Below are positions 1-6,723 of a stretch of 7,222 nt of DNA, piece after piece. Source of the stretch: an uncultured Pseudomonadota bacterium. Its GTDB lineage: Bacteria > Lernaellota > Lernaellaia > Lernaellales > Lernaellaceae. The DNA is taken from the NCBI GenBank assembly GCA_937967875.1, contig CALBTQ010000188.1, forward strand, positions 1 through 7,222, written 5' to 3'. The translations under genes and the position numbers were made by a program. The notes under the pieces are model-generated. The model searched no databases and was not told where the DNA came from. It saw only the letters and a list, made by a program, of their open reading frames with translations. Within the stretch, counting starts at the first letter, position 1. Each line of letters begins with the position of its first letter.

Positions 1-45
1 CCACCGAGATCTACACTCTTTCCCTACACGACGCTCTTCCGATCT
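1..45 (+). other. Illumina TruSeq/P5 adapter remnant (non-genomic)
   Basis: These 45 bases match, from memory, the 3' 45 bases of the 58-base Illumina universal (P5/TruSeq) adapter. They begin CCACCGAGATCTACAC and end with the ligation-site sequence GCTCTTCCGATCT. The first 13 bases of the full adapter are missing. Genomic sequence starts at base 46. On the minus strand the remnant reads AGATCGGAAGAGC..., which translates in the frame of the adjoining gene to IGRASCRERV, a familiar artefact peptide in protein databases. The segment should be trimmed. It also shows that the left edge is an assembly or library end, so the true continuation of the locus beyond it is unknown. Confidence 0.98.
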
Positions 46-1372
46 CATCGCCCGCCTCGGGTTGGGCCGCGGGCTTGAGCGACACCGCGGCGAAATCGAC
101 CGTCCCTTTTTCCGCCTGACCGACGCCGAAACGCCGCAGGCGTACCGTCAACAAGCGCAAGCCCGGCGGCACGTCGAACTCGACGGCCACGTCGACGAAC
201 CGCCCGGCGCTGACGGGCATATCGTCGTTTTCGACCGACGCGCCGCCCGACCGGCAACGCGCCCCAGCGCTGTACAATTCGGCGGCGAACGGATGCACCG
301 CCTCGACGCCGAACTCCTCGACCGCGACGAAGCCATCGACGCGCACGCGCGCGCTCAGTCGATACCGGCGGCCGGGCTCGACCGGCACGCGCTGGAACAC
401 ATGGTACCAGTTGAACGGCCCATGACGGAAGGATGCGCGCAAAAACGATCCTTCCTGTTTGTCGTTCAGGTGGTCCAGGCGCACGTTGCGCACCGGTTCG
501 ATTTCCCACGGATGCAACAACAGGCTCTCGTCGGCGCGAAAATCGCCGTCGGAAATCGTCTCGTCCGCTTCCGGCCACAAGGGCGTTTTGCCCTCCAACG
601 CCAGCGCGGTCGCGAACACCTCGCGCGCATCGGCGAACAACCACTCGCCGAAATAGAACTGCGCCAGACGCCGGCGCGCTTCGCCCGTGCGCGGGATCAC
701 CTCGTCGAGCGCCGCCGGGCCGTCAAGACGATCCAGCCACTGCGCGGCGATTTCCTCCAGGCCGTCCAGCCGCAACGCCAACGCCTGCCGATGCCACGAA
801 CGCGCCGCCTCCTCGTCGTCGTAGGCCAGCGCCAGATCGCCCGCCGCGCGCAGGATCACCGCGTCCTGCGGATCGTATTTCAGCGCCGCCGCGAGAGCGT
901 CGCGGTATTGCTCGCGCCAACTCTGTCGATCCGGCTCGGCGAGGGACATTTGCGCGCTCAGCCGCCAGAAACGCGCGCCGGACACCAGCGCGTTGCAGGC
1001 GATAGCGCAATCGTACGCGGCGACGGCGGCGGTCAGCAGCGCGTCGCGATCGTCGGCCCGCTCGCCGAGCACCGCGCGCACCGGACGCCGGTCGACCTCG
1101 TCGTCCAGCAACGCCAGCCGATGCAGGTTGCGCGCCTTGAGGTACAGCGAATCGCTGTCGCAACCCGACCAATACAGCGCGCGGTCGAGCCGTTCGAGCT
1201 CCTCGGCCAGATGCGCCGGCGACGGACGTTCCTGCGCCATTTGCATCTGCCGCCGTTCGAGCGCCACCTCGCGGGCATGGAACGCGCTGAAGGTCATCGT
1301 CAGGCTCTTGCCGGCCAGCACCGCCAGCAGCGAGGCGAACGCGGCAACGATGACGACGGTGCGCGGCTTCAT
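46..1372 (-). CDS. Membrane-anchored TPR-like protein with C-terminal carbohydrate-binding-like beta domain (3' end cut)
   Basis: This gene is partial: 442 genuine codons are followed by adapter, so the real stop codon is missing. The start is the ATG at 1372. It overlaps the upstream stop as ATGA and has a GGAGG 8 nt upstream (1385-1381). Residues 5-20 form one hydrophobic segment, probably a signal anchor that leaves the rest in the periplasm. Residues about 52-260 are Ala/Leu/Arg-rich helical repeats of TPR character, clearest at 151-203 and 230-260. Residues about 274-433 look like a beta-sandwich of the CBM4/9 or discoidin-like kind (FNWYHVFQRVPVEPGRRYRLS, then alternating strands to VDFAAVSLKP). 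Because that domain looks finished, little genuine C-terminus is probably lost. The family is not one I can name. By context it may assist the polymerase encoded just upstream, since TPR domains are often fused to or paired with O-antigen ligase-family proteins. Sugar binding is inferred from fold resemblance only. Confidence 0.82.
74..553 (-). other. Putative carbohydrate-binding-like beta-sandwich domain
   Basis: This covers residues about 274-433 of the TPR-like protein. The sequence changes from Ala/Arg-rich helices to alternating hydrophobic strands. It has a short aromatic stretch (FNWYHVF, about 320-326), a PGRRYRLSARVRVDG strand pair typical of CBM_4_9-like folds, and a final GTVDFAAVSL strand. 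This is a fold-level impression from sequence pattern; no family search was possible. Confidence 0.5.
1369..1372 (-). promoter_or_regulatory. ATGA stop/start overlap (translational coupling)
   Basis: The TGA stop of the polymerase/ligase gene (1371-1369) shares bases with the ATG of the TPR-like gene (1372-1370). Such 4-nt overlaps commonly give coupled translation and roughly matched synthesis of two partner proteins. Here a good Shine-Dalgarno also lies inside the end of the upstream gene. Confidence 0.9.
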
Positions 1373-2739
1373 CGCGTCAACCTCCGGTTCGCGACCAGAT
1401 ACGCCGCGCCGAGCATGGCGAACCAGGCGACGCGCACGCCGGGAACCTGTAACGGGAAGTCGAACAGGCCGTGCACGAGCACCGCAGCCAGGCCGACCAT
1501 CGCACCGACGGTCAGCGAGCGGGCGAAACGGCTGTGGCGGCGGCGCAACGCGCGCCCGGTGAGCAGCAAGGTCCAGAGGATTGCGGCCGACAGCAGGCCG
1601 AAGCCGACGATGCCGGTTTCGGCGAGAAACTCCAGCGGATCGCTGTGCGCGTGGTTGTAGCGCACCTGGATGCCCGTGCCGGGCGTCACGCGGAATTGAT
1701 CTTCGAAGGTGCCTGCGCCGGCGCCCAACAGCGGCGCGCGGGCGAAAATGCGCACCGAGGCGATCCACGCGGCGGGCCGGGCGTCCTCGGCGTTGGCTTC
1801 ATCGGGCAAGGCGGAGAAGCGTTGGGTGAGCGGTTCGCGGCTGATCCACACGCTGAGCAGAACGGTCAGCACGACCAACGCGCCGGCGAGGGCGACGAAG
1901 GCCCCGCGGCGCTTGCGGCCGACGAACAACAGGCCGACGGGAAAGCCCACGAGCACGACGCTCGCCAGACCGCCGCGGCTGCGCGAAAGCACCACGCCGG
2001 CCAGGCACAGCGCGGCGACGAACACAAGCAACGTCACGCGCTCGACGCCGCCCTCCGGCCGCTGGCCGCCGCCCAGTTTCGCCCAACCGTACAGGCCCAG
2101 GCCGAGGGCCGCGCCCAGGCCGAGGGTCATGAACGCGGCGAAGTTGTTGCGGTTGATGAACGAGCCGGTGACGCAGCCGCGATAGGCCGACTTGGGCAGG
2201 CCCCAGATCGTCTCGCTGCCGCTGACCACCTCGGCGATGCCGTAAAAGGAGGTGAAGGCGGCGACGAGCAACAAGGCGATGAACAACCGGCGCGCGGCGC
2301 CGCGGGTGTCGTAAATCAGGGTGATCGCGGCGAACACCGCCGCCGGCGCGAGCCAGGAAATCAACGCCCGTAGCGTGGCTTCGGGATCGGGCGTCAGGCG
2401 GCCCCAGGCGCCGGCGGGCGACCAACCGGCCAGCAAACGCACCAGCGACGCGGGCAGCGGCAGCAATTGGATAACATGCACCAGCGCGAAGCCGGCCAGC
2501 AACGCCAACGGCAGCCACGGCTCGAGGTAGGGAAGTTTGCGGCGGGTGACCGGTCGCGCCGGACCTTTGCGGGCGCGCACCAGCAGCACTAGGCCCAGAA
2601 GGATCGCCCCAAGGAAGCCCTCGACGCCGCGGGCAAACGCGCCGTGTCCGCCGAAGAACAGGACGGGAAAAAAAACGGCGGCGAGCGTCAGCGCTTCCAG
2701 GGCAACAAGCACCGAACGTTCGCGACCGAGCATTGTCAT
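1369..2739 (-). CDS. O-antigen polymerase/ligase-family membrane protein (Wzy_C / PF04932 type)
   Basis: 456 residues, an inner-membrane protein with about 11-12 predicted hydrophobic segments (for example 12-30, 40-55, 74-94, 124-142, 150-170, 201-220, 235-252, 258-273, 279-299, 376-395, 408-425, 435-450). It carries signatures of the Wzy_C/O-antigen ligase superfamily: GSFINRNNFAAF (192-203), SRSRGGLAS (252-260), and the main periplasmic loop 300-375 with RPAAWIASVRIFARAPLLGAG and YNHAHSDPLEFLAETGIVG, followed by HGLFDFPLQVP (423-433). In this family the loop Arg and His residues act in transfer of polymer from undecaprenyl-diphosphate carriers. Next to a Wzc-type co-polymerase and an export protein, the likelier role is Wzy, polymerising repeat units. 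A WaaL-like ligase cannot be excluded, because the two share the fold. The ATG at 2739 is preferred over the one at 2733 because it is nearer the GGAGGGAG. An 8-T run lies near the 5' end. Confidence 0.93.
   Translation of the reverse strand: MTMLGRERSVLVALEALTLAAVFFPVLFFGGHGAFARGVEGFLGAILLGLVLLVRARKGPARPVTRRKLPYLEPWLPLALLAGFALVHVIQLLPLPASLVRLLAGWSPAGAWGRLTPDPEATLRALISWLAPAAVFAAITLIYDTRGAARRLFIALLLVAAFTSFYGIAEVVSGSETIWGLPKSAYRGCVTGSFINRNNFAAFMTLGLGAALGLGLYGWAKLGGGQRPEGGVERVTLLVFVAALCLAGVVLSRSRGGLASVVLVGFPVGLLFVGRKRRGAFVALAGALVVLTVLLSVWISREPLTQRFSALPDEANAEDARPAAWIASVRIFARAPLLGAGAGTFEDQFRVTPGTGIQVRYNHAHSDPLEFLAETGIVGFGLLSAAILWTLLLTGRALRRRHSRFARSLTVGAMVGLAAVLVHGLFDFPLQVPGVRVAWFAMLGAAYLVANRRLTR
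1381..1385 (-). promoter_or_regulatory. Shine-Dalgarno GGAGG for the TPR-like gene
   Basis: GGAGG on the minus strand lies 8 nt before the ATG at 1372, inside the coding end of the polymerase/ligase gene. It decides the start: the reading frame stays open for 132 further codons upstream, but those overlap the upstream gene out of frame and are compositionally meaningless (Arg-rich shadow). Confidence 0.85.
2668..2675 (-). repeat. T8 homopolymer near the 5' end of the polymerase/ligase gene
   Basis: A run of eight T on the coding strand (A8 on the plus strand) covers coding nucleotides 65-72 and specifies part of V22 and all of F23-F24. It is the longest mononucleotide run I noticed in a GC-rich window. 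A one-base change there would truncate the protein early. The frame is intact in this copy. Confidence 0.9.
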
Positions 2740-2746
2740 GCGGATG

Positions 2747-3670
2747 CTAACTCCCTCCGCGGCTCCAGGCCACGGTGGCCGCCAGACCCTCGGGCAACTC
2801 GACGGCGGGGCGGAAGGCCAGCACCTGGGCGGCGGCTTCGACGGCGGCGACGCTGTGGCGCACGTCGCCGGGACGTTCCGGCGCGAACAGCGGCTCGGGA
2901 TCCACCGCGAAAATACGGCCGAGCGTTTCCAGCAGTTCGAGCAGATCGATGCGGCGTCCGCCGGCCACGTTGATCACCCGCCCGCCGGGAGCGGACGCGT
3001 TGAGCGCGGCCACGTTGGCGCGGGCGACGTCGCCGACGTAGACGAAATCGCGCGTTTGCCGGCCGTCGCCGAACACCGTCGGCCGCCGGCCGTCGCGCAA
3101 CGCGGCGATGAACAGCGGAATCACCGCGGCGTAGGGGCTGGCCGGATCCTGCCGCGGGCCGTAGACGTTGAAGTAACGCAGGCTGAGCGTATCCATGCCG
3201 TACAGGTCGTGGTACAGGCGCAGGTACTGTTCGCCGATGAGCTTGTGGATCGCGTAGGGCGACTGCGGCCGTTGCGGCGATTGTTCGGACTTGGGCAGCG
3301 ACGGTTCGTCGCCGTAGATCGCGGCGCTGGAGGCGAGCACGAAGCGCCGCACGCCCGCTTTTCGCGCGGCTTCGAGCACAGTGAGCGTGCCGTCGACATT
3401 GGTGCGGTGGCTGCCCAGCGGATCCTCGACCGAACGCGGCACGCTGATCATCGCCGCGTGATGGCAGACCGCCCGCACGCCGGCGACCGCCCGCGCGACC
3501 GTCGCCGCGTCGCCGATGTCGCCGCGCACGAAATCGACCGGCAACCCGGCGAGGTTGTCGGCCCGCCCGGTCGACAGGTTGTCGAGCACGCGCACGGCCT
3601 CGCCCGCGTCGAGCAACGCACGCACGATGTGCGAGCCGATGAAGCCCGCGCCGCCGGTTACCAGAATCAT
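2747..3670 (-). CDS. Extended SDR NAD-dependent NDP-sugar epimerase (GalE/WbpP-like)
   Basis: 307 residues, the full length for this class, cytoplasmic. The N-terminal Rossmann motif is TGGAGFIGSH (5-14) with the NAD-ribose Asp in VLDNLSTGR (28-36). The catalytic triad is visible as SS at 114-115 and Y139xxxK143 (SPYAIHK). HHAAMISVPRSVEDP (70-84) and RYFNVYGPRQDP (165-176) place it among UDP-hexose/UDP-N-acetylhexosamine C4-epimerases of the GalE, Gne and WbpP kind. RDFVYVGDVA (208-217) is the usual substrate-domain motif. It should convert UDP-glucose/galactose or UDP-GlcNAc/GalNAc, giving a precursor for the polymer made by this locus. The exact sugar cannot be told by eye, and a dehydratase role is less likely because the segment around Ser114-Ser115 reads SSAAIYG rather than a dehydratase-type Thr-Asp-Glu. 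It sits 3 nt after the kinase gene and 7 nt before the polymerase gene, clearly in the same operon. Confidence 0.94.
   Translation of the reverse strand: MILVTGGAGFIGSHIVRALLDAGEAVRVLDNLSTGRADNLAGLPVDFVRGDIGDAATVARAVAGVRAVCHHAAMISVPRSVEDPLGSHRTNVDGTLTVLEAARKAGVRRFVLASSAAIYGDEPSLPKSEQSPQRPQSPYAIHKLIGEQYLRLYHDLYGMDTLSLRYFNVYGPRQDPASPYAAVIPLFIAALRDGRRPTVFGDGRQTRDFVYVGDVARANVAALNASAPGGRVINVAGGRRIDLLELLETLGRIFAVDPEPLFAPERPGDVRHSVAAVEAAAQVLAFRPAVELPEGLAATVAWSRGGS
2751..2758 (-). promoter_or_regulatory. Shine-Dalgarno GGAGGGAG for the polymerase/ligase gene
   Basis: This purine-rich site forms the last codons of the epimerase gene. The spacing to the ATG at 2739 is 11 nt from its end, rather long, or 14 nt from the GGAGG core. 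The spacing to the alternative ATG at 2733 would be worse, which supports the upstream start. Confidence 0.7.
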
Positions 3671-3673
3671 GGG

Positions 3674-5824
3674 TTATCCCTTATCGCTGTCGGAACTTGA
3701 TCTGCGCCGCCGTTTCACCCGCTTGCGCACGACCTTTTCCTGACCGTCCTCGTCGCCTTCGCGCGAGCGGTAATGATAATAGTAATAATAATAACGATAG
3801 CCCGCGCCGCGGATGTTGAAGTCGTTGAGCACCGAACCCAGCACGTGCGTGCCCACGTCGGTCAACTGCCGCACCGCCTTGGACAGAATTTCGCGCGTGG
3901 TCTTGCCCGCCTTGGCGATAAGCACGACGCCCTCGACGGTTTTGGACATGACCACCGCGTCGGTCACCGCGACGACCGGCGGCGAATCGTAGAGCACCAG
4001 GTCGTAACGGTCGGCCAGATCGTCGCTGATTTCGCGCATGCGCGGCGAGCCGAGCAACTCCGACGGGTTGGGCGGAATCGGGCCGCAGGGAATCAGGTCG
4101 ACGCCGGGCACTTCGGTGTGGATGATCACCTCTTCGGTGGTCGACTCGCCCATGATCAGGTTGGTCAGACCGCGCTTGCGCGGCACGTTGAAGGCGCGAT
4201 GCAGACGCGGACGGCGCAGATCGGAATCGACGATCAGCACGCGCTTGCCGCCCTGGGCGAAAATGATGCCCAGGTTGATCACCGCGGTCGACTTGCCTTC
4301 CTGCGGGCCGGCCGAGGTGACCAGCAGCCGGCGCAGGCTCATGCCGGCGCTGCTGAAGATAATGTTCGTGCGGATCGAGCGGCAGCTTTCGGTGACCGAA
4401 CTCTTCGGGTAGCGATAGGTGAACAGCTCGTCGTGAGTGCTTTCCTCGTCGGCCGAAAAACTGGGGATGATGCCCAGGAACGGCACGTTCACGGTGCGCT
4501 CGAGGTCCTCGCTGGTCTTGATCGTCGTGTCGAGGTATTCGAGCAAAAACGCCAGGCCGACGCCGCCGAGCAGACCCAGCAGCGCGCCGAGCATCACGTT
4601 CATGCGCTTACGCGGACGGATCGGATTCTTGGGCTCCAACGCCGGTTCGATCACGCGGATGTTGTTGGCGCTGAGCGTTTTGGTGATTTCCGTTTCCTTC
4701 TGGCGCTTCTGCAATTCGTCGTACAGCTCGCCTTCGGCCGTCGCGCCGCGCTTCTTGATGCGGTAGGCGATCTCCAGCCGTTGCAGGTCCAGCGCTTCCT
4801 TCTTGGCCTCTTCCAGCTCCTGTTCCAGTTGCTTTTCGCGGCTCAGGTCGCGCTGGTAGGTGGTTTGCAGGCCGCCGACGATCACGTCGACTTCATCGTC
4901 GATGTCCTTGGTGAGCTGGTCGATCTGGTTCTGGATCTTCTGGAAGCCCGGGTGGTCCGGCTTCCATTTTTTGCTCATTTTGCTCTTTTCCTTTTGGAGC
5001 AAAACCAGCTCTTCCTTCAGGTTCTGGATCAGCTCGTTGGCGATGACCTCGGGGATCGACAGCGCGTCGCCGCTTTTTTGGGCGCCGACCGCCTTCTGGT
5101 AGTTGATCTGGCTGGCGATCAGGCTGCGCTTGGCGTCGGTGACCGCGTCCGAGAGCGTCTGCACGCGCTGATTGACGATGTTCTGCCGCTCTTCGAAGCT
5201 GACGATGTTGTGCTCGCGCAGGAAGTTGATCAGCTCTTCTTCGGCTTCCTGCACCAGGCGCGCCCGGTCGCTCTGTTCGCGGCCCAGCCAGGTGAGCGCC
5301 TCTTTGGAGGCTTCGAACTTGTTGGTCAGGTTCTGTTCGCGGTAGACGTCGGCCAGCGTGTTGGCGATCTCGGCGGTCAGTTTTTTGTTGTGGTATTCGA
5401 CGCTGATGGCCACGAGCTGACTGTTTTTGATCGGCTGAATCTGGATCATATTGATCAGCAATTGGGCCTTGTCCTTATCGAGCGCGTGCTCGAAGGGCGA
5501 TTGCGTGTCCAGTTGCAGGCGGCGGATGACCTCCTCCGCCACGGGCCGGCTGCGGATGATGCGAAACTGCGTTTCGTAGTATTCCTTGGAGGCCCAGTAG
5601 TTCTGCGAGCCGAGGGCGACGACCTCCTTGAAGCCGATGATGTTGGGCGCCTCGGTTTCGATCTGAATGACGGCGACGGCTTTGTAGATGGGCGTTTGCA
5701 TCAGCGTGGCGATGGTGACGACGATGGTGACGACCAGGAAGAAAATGAGGATCGTCCAACGCCGCTTGTAGAGCACCTTGCCCAGTTCGGCGAAGTTGAT
5801 CGCCGCGGTCGCCCGGTTCGCCAC
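3674..5824 (-). CDS. wzc: Wzc-like polysaccharide co-polymerase fused to BY-kinase (tyrosine autokinase)
   Basis: 716 residues, the size of E. coli Wzc; the symbol is by homology. It sits in the inner membrane and controls chain length and export through tyrosine autophosphorylation. Order: Wzz domain with TM1 (about 23-42); a periplasmic region (43-408) with long helical/coiled-coil stretches (about 180-240, 262-310, 325-385); the proline-rich EPALEPKNPIRPRKR (393-407); TM2 (409-428). The cytoplasmic kinase follows: EX2RX2R oligomerisation motif (E479, R482, R485), Walker A GPQEGKST (506-513, K511), Walker A' VLIVDSDLRRPR (529-540), Walker B LVLYD (D613). The tyrosine cluster is Y676, Y678-683 and Y685. 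Unusually, about 31 residues follow, with an acidic stretch, RKRVKRRRR (700-708) and SSSDSD. The start is GTG (5824), chosen for its AGGAGG at 8 nt and position 12 nt after the export gene. The cognate phosphatase (Wzb type) is not in the window. Confidence 0.96.
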   Translation of the reverse strand: MANRATAAINFAELGKVLYKRRWTILIFFLVVTIVVTIATLMQTPIYKAVAVIQIETEAPNIIGFKEVVALGSQNYWASKEYYETQFRIIRSRPVAEEVIRRLQLDTQSPFEHALDKDKAQLLINMIQIQPIKNSQLVAISVEYHNKKLTAEIANTLADVYREQNLTNKFEASKEALTWLGREQSDRARLVQEAEEELINFLREHNIVSFEERQNIVNQRVQTLSDAVTDAKRSLIASQINYQKAVGAQKSGDALSIPEVIANELIQNLKEELVLLQKEKSKMSKKWKPDHPGFQKIQNQIDQLTKDIDDEVDVIVGGLQTTYQRDLSREKQLEQELEEAKKEALDLQRLEIAYRIKKRGATAEGELYDELQKRQKETEITKTLSANNIRVIEPALEPKNPIRPRKRMNVMLGALLGLLGGVGLAFLLEYLDTTIKTSEDLERTVNVPFLGIIPSFSADEESTHDELFTYRYPKSSVTESCRSIRTNIIFSSAGMSLRRLLVTSAGPQEGKSTAVINLGIIFAQGGKRVLIVDSDLRRPRLHRAFNVPRKRGLTNLIMGESTTEEVIIHTEVPGVDLIPCGPIPPNPSELLGSPRMREISDDLADRYDLVLYDSPPVVAVTDAVVMSKTVEGVVLIAKAGKTTREILSKAVRQLTDVGTHVLGSVLNDFNIRGAGYRYYYYYYHYRSREGDEDGQEKVVRKRVKRRRRSSSDSDKG
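3677..3682 (-). promoter_or_regulatory. Shine-Dalgarno AAGGGA for the epimerase gene
   Basis: AAGGGA lies 6 nt upstream of the ATG at 3670, within the final codons of the kinase gene and just before its TAA (3676-3674). It supports the ATG at 3670 and coupled translation. Confidence 0.7.
3770..3799 (-). repeat. TAT/TAC triplet tract encoding the tyrosine cluster
   Basis: Ten codons (residues 676-685) read Y R Y Y Y Y Y Y H Y. The six tandem Tyr codons at 3793-3776 are five TAT and one TAC. The tract is AT-rich against a GC-rich background and works as an imperfect trinucleotide repeat. In-frame slippage could change the number of phospho-acceptor tyrosines without breaking the gene. Confidence 0.9.
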
Positions 5825-5832
5825 GGAAGCTT

Positions 5833-5838
5833 CCTCCT
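5833..5838 (-). promoter_or_regulatory. Shine-Dalgarno AGGAGG for the kinase gene (GTG start)
   Basis: A near-perfect AGGAGG overlaps the TAG stop of the export gene (5839-5837) and lies 8 nt before the GTG at 5824. It is the main evidence that the kinase uses GTG and not an internal ATG, since the first 20 residues include the conserved pre-TM1 stretch of Wzz proteins. Confidence 0.9.
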
Positions 5839-6721
5839 ACAGCCAGCGCCGTTTGATCACGATGACGTCGTCGGGTTCCAGCACCAGATCCTTGCTGGTG
5901 TCGCTCATGATCGCCTTGAGTTTCAATTTGAAACGCTTTTCCTGCCCATCCACCTTGCGGGTGACGGTGATCGTGTTGGCGGCCATTTGCGTGGTGCCGC
6001 CGGCCAGCGAGATCGCCTGCAGCAGCGTCAGGCCCTCGTCGTAGGGCACGCCGCCGGGCCGCGCCACTTCGCCCAACACGTAGACTTTTTTCATCTTGGG
6101 GATGTAGAGGACGTCGCCGGATTTAAGCAGGCGGTTCTGCGAGGTGTCGCCCTCGTCGATCAGCTTGCGGCCGTCGATGATCTCCGGCGGTTCGAGCCCG
6201 GCGCGGCGCAGTTCCTCTTCGCCGGCCTGCGAGCCGGATTGTTCGATCATCTGGCGCAGGCGGGCCGGGTCGGCGCTGCCGCGCATCAACAAAATGCGGC
6301 GGGAGCCGTCTTCGCTCAGGCCGCCGGCCTTGGAGATCACCTCGAGCACGGTCGTCGGACCGGTCAGGGCGAAAAAGCCGGGCTTGCGCACCGAGCCGAG
6401 CACGTAGACGACGTGCGCTTTGTATTCCTTGACCTCGATGGTCACTTGCGGATCGACGAGGAATTGCGCGCCCAGCGCTTCTTCGAGCGCCTTTTCGGCT
6501 TCCTGCACGGTCAGGCCGCCGACCTTGAACGAGCGCACGAGGGGAAAACGGATGGTGCCGTCGCTTTGCACGGTGACCACGCGTTCGAGGTCGGCTTCGT
6601 CGTAGACGCTGATGCGCAGTTCGTCGCCCGGACCGATCTCATAGCCGCTTTGCGCCCACGCACAGATCGCCGTCGCAAGGACCACCAACAAGACAAAAAT
6701 TTTGACGCGGTTCGTGTACAT
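5837..6721 (-). CDS. wza: Wza-like SLBB polysaccharide export (OPX) protein, lacking the C-terminal helix
   Basis: 294 residues; symbol by family analogy only. A signal peptide covers about 1-23 (VKIFVLLVVLATAICAWA, likely cleaved after AWA). Cys20 is preceded by T-A-I, which is a poor lipobox, so lipidation is doubtful, unlike E. coli Wza. Residues 27-100 are the Poly_export domain (YEIGPGDELRISVYDE ... VQSDGTIRFPLV). The first SLBB domain begins at VYVLGSVRKPGFF (105-117) with KAGGLSEDGS; the second begins at VYVLGEVARPGGV (213-225) with LAGGTTQM. An extra helical, charged stretch at about 150-180 separates the hairpin strands of the first SLBB. The protein ends at DDVIVIKRRWL directly after the second SLBB, so the amphipathic helix with which E. 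coli Wza (about 380 aa) crosses the outer membrane is absent. It probably acts as a periplasmic conduit between the Wzc-like protein and a separate outer-membrane barrel, for which the preceding gene is the candidate. Confidence 0.94.
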   Translation of the reverse strand: MYTNRVKIFVLLVVLATAICAWAQSGYEIGPGDELRISVYDEADLERVVTVQSDGTIRFPLVRSFKVGGLTVQEAEKALEEALGAQFLVDPQVTIEVKEYKAHVVYVLGSVRKPGFFALTGPTTVLEVISKAGGLSEDGSRRILLMRGSADPARLRQMIEQSGSQAGEEELRRAGLEPPEIIDGRKLIDEGDTSQNRLLKSGDVLYIPKMKKVYVLGEVARPGGVPYDEGLTLLQAISLAGGTTQMAANTITVTRKVDGQEKRFKLKLKAIMSDTSKDLVLEPDDVIVIKRRWL

Positions 6722-6723
6722 TA
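6719..6723 (-). promoter_or_regulatory. TAATG stop/start overlap between barrel and export genes
   Basis: The TAA of the barrel gene (6723-6721) and the ATG of the export gene (6721-6719) share one base. The preceding 19 bases hold no convincing Shine-Dalgarno (ATTTACAAGCTCAGTTTTA). The export protein may therefore be translated mainly by reinitiation of ribosomes finishing the barrel gene. Confidence 0.8.

Noticed and set aside
62..1660. A 532-codon plus-strand open frame over the TPR-like gene
   Set aside because: It has the same codon-register shadow effect over the minus-strand gene and no recognisable motif. It also runs across the ATGA junction into an unrelated frame of the next gene.
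1373..1768. A 132-residue N-terminal extension of the TPR-like protein
   Set aside because: It would overlap the polymerase/ligase gene out of frame, is Arg-rich shadow sequence, and ignores the GGAGG and the hydrophobic anchor that follow the ATG at 1372.
2537..3700. A 387-codon plus-strand open frame over the epimerase
   Set aside because: It is the antisense shadow of a gene with intact Rossmann and YxxxK motifs; the product is Arg/His-rich and featureless.
6656..6721. Lipoprotein signal in the export protein (Cys20)
   Set aside because: The residues before the Cys are T-A-I, and Ile at -1 does not fit a lipobox, while AWA followed by Q fits ordinary signal peptidase cleavage. Not fully excluded.
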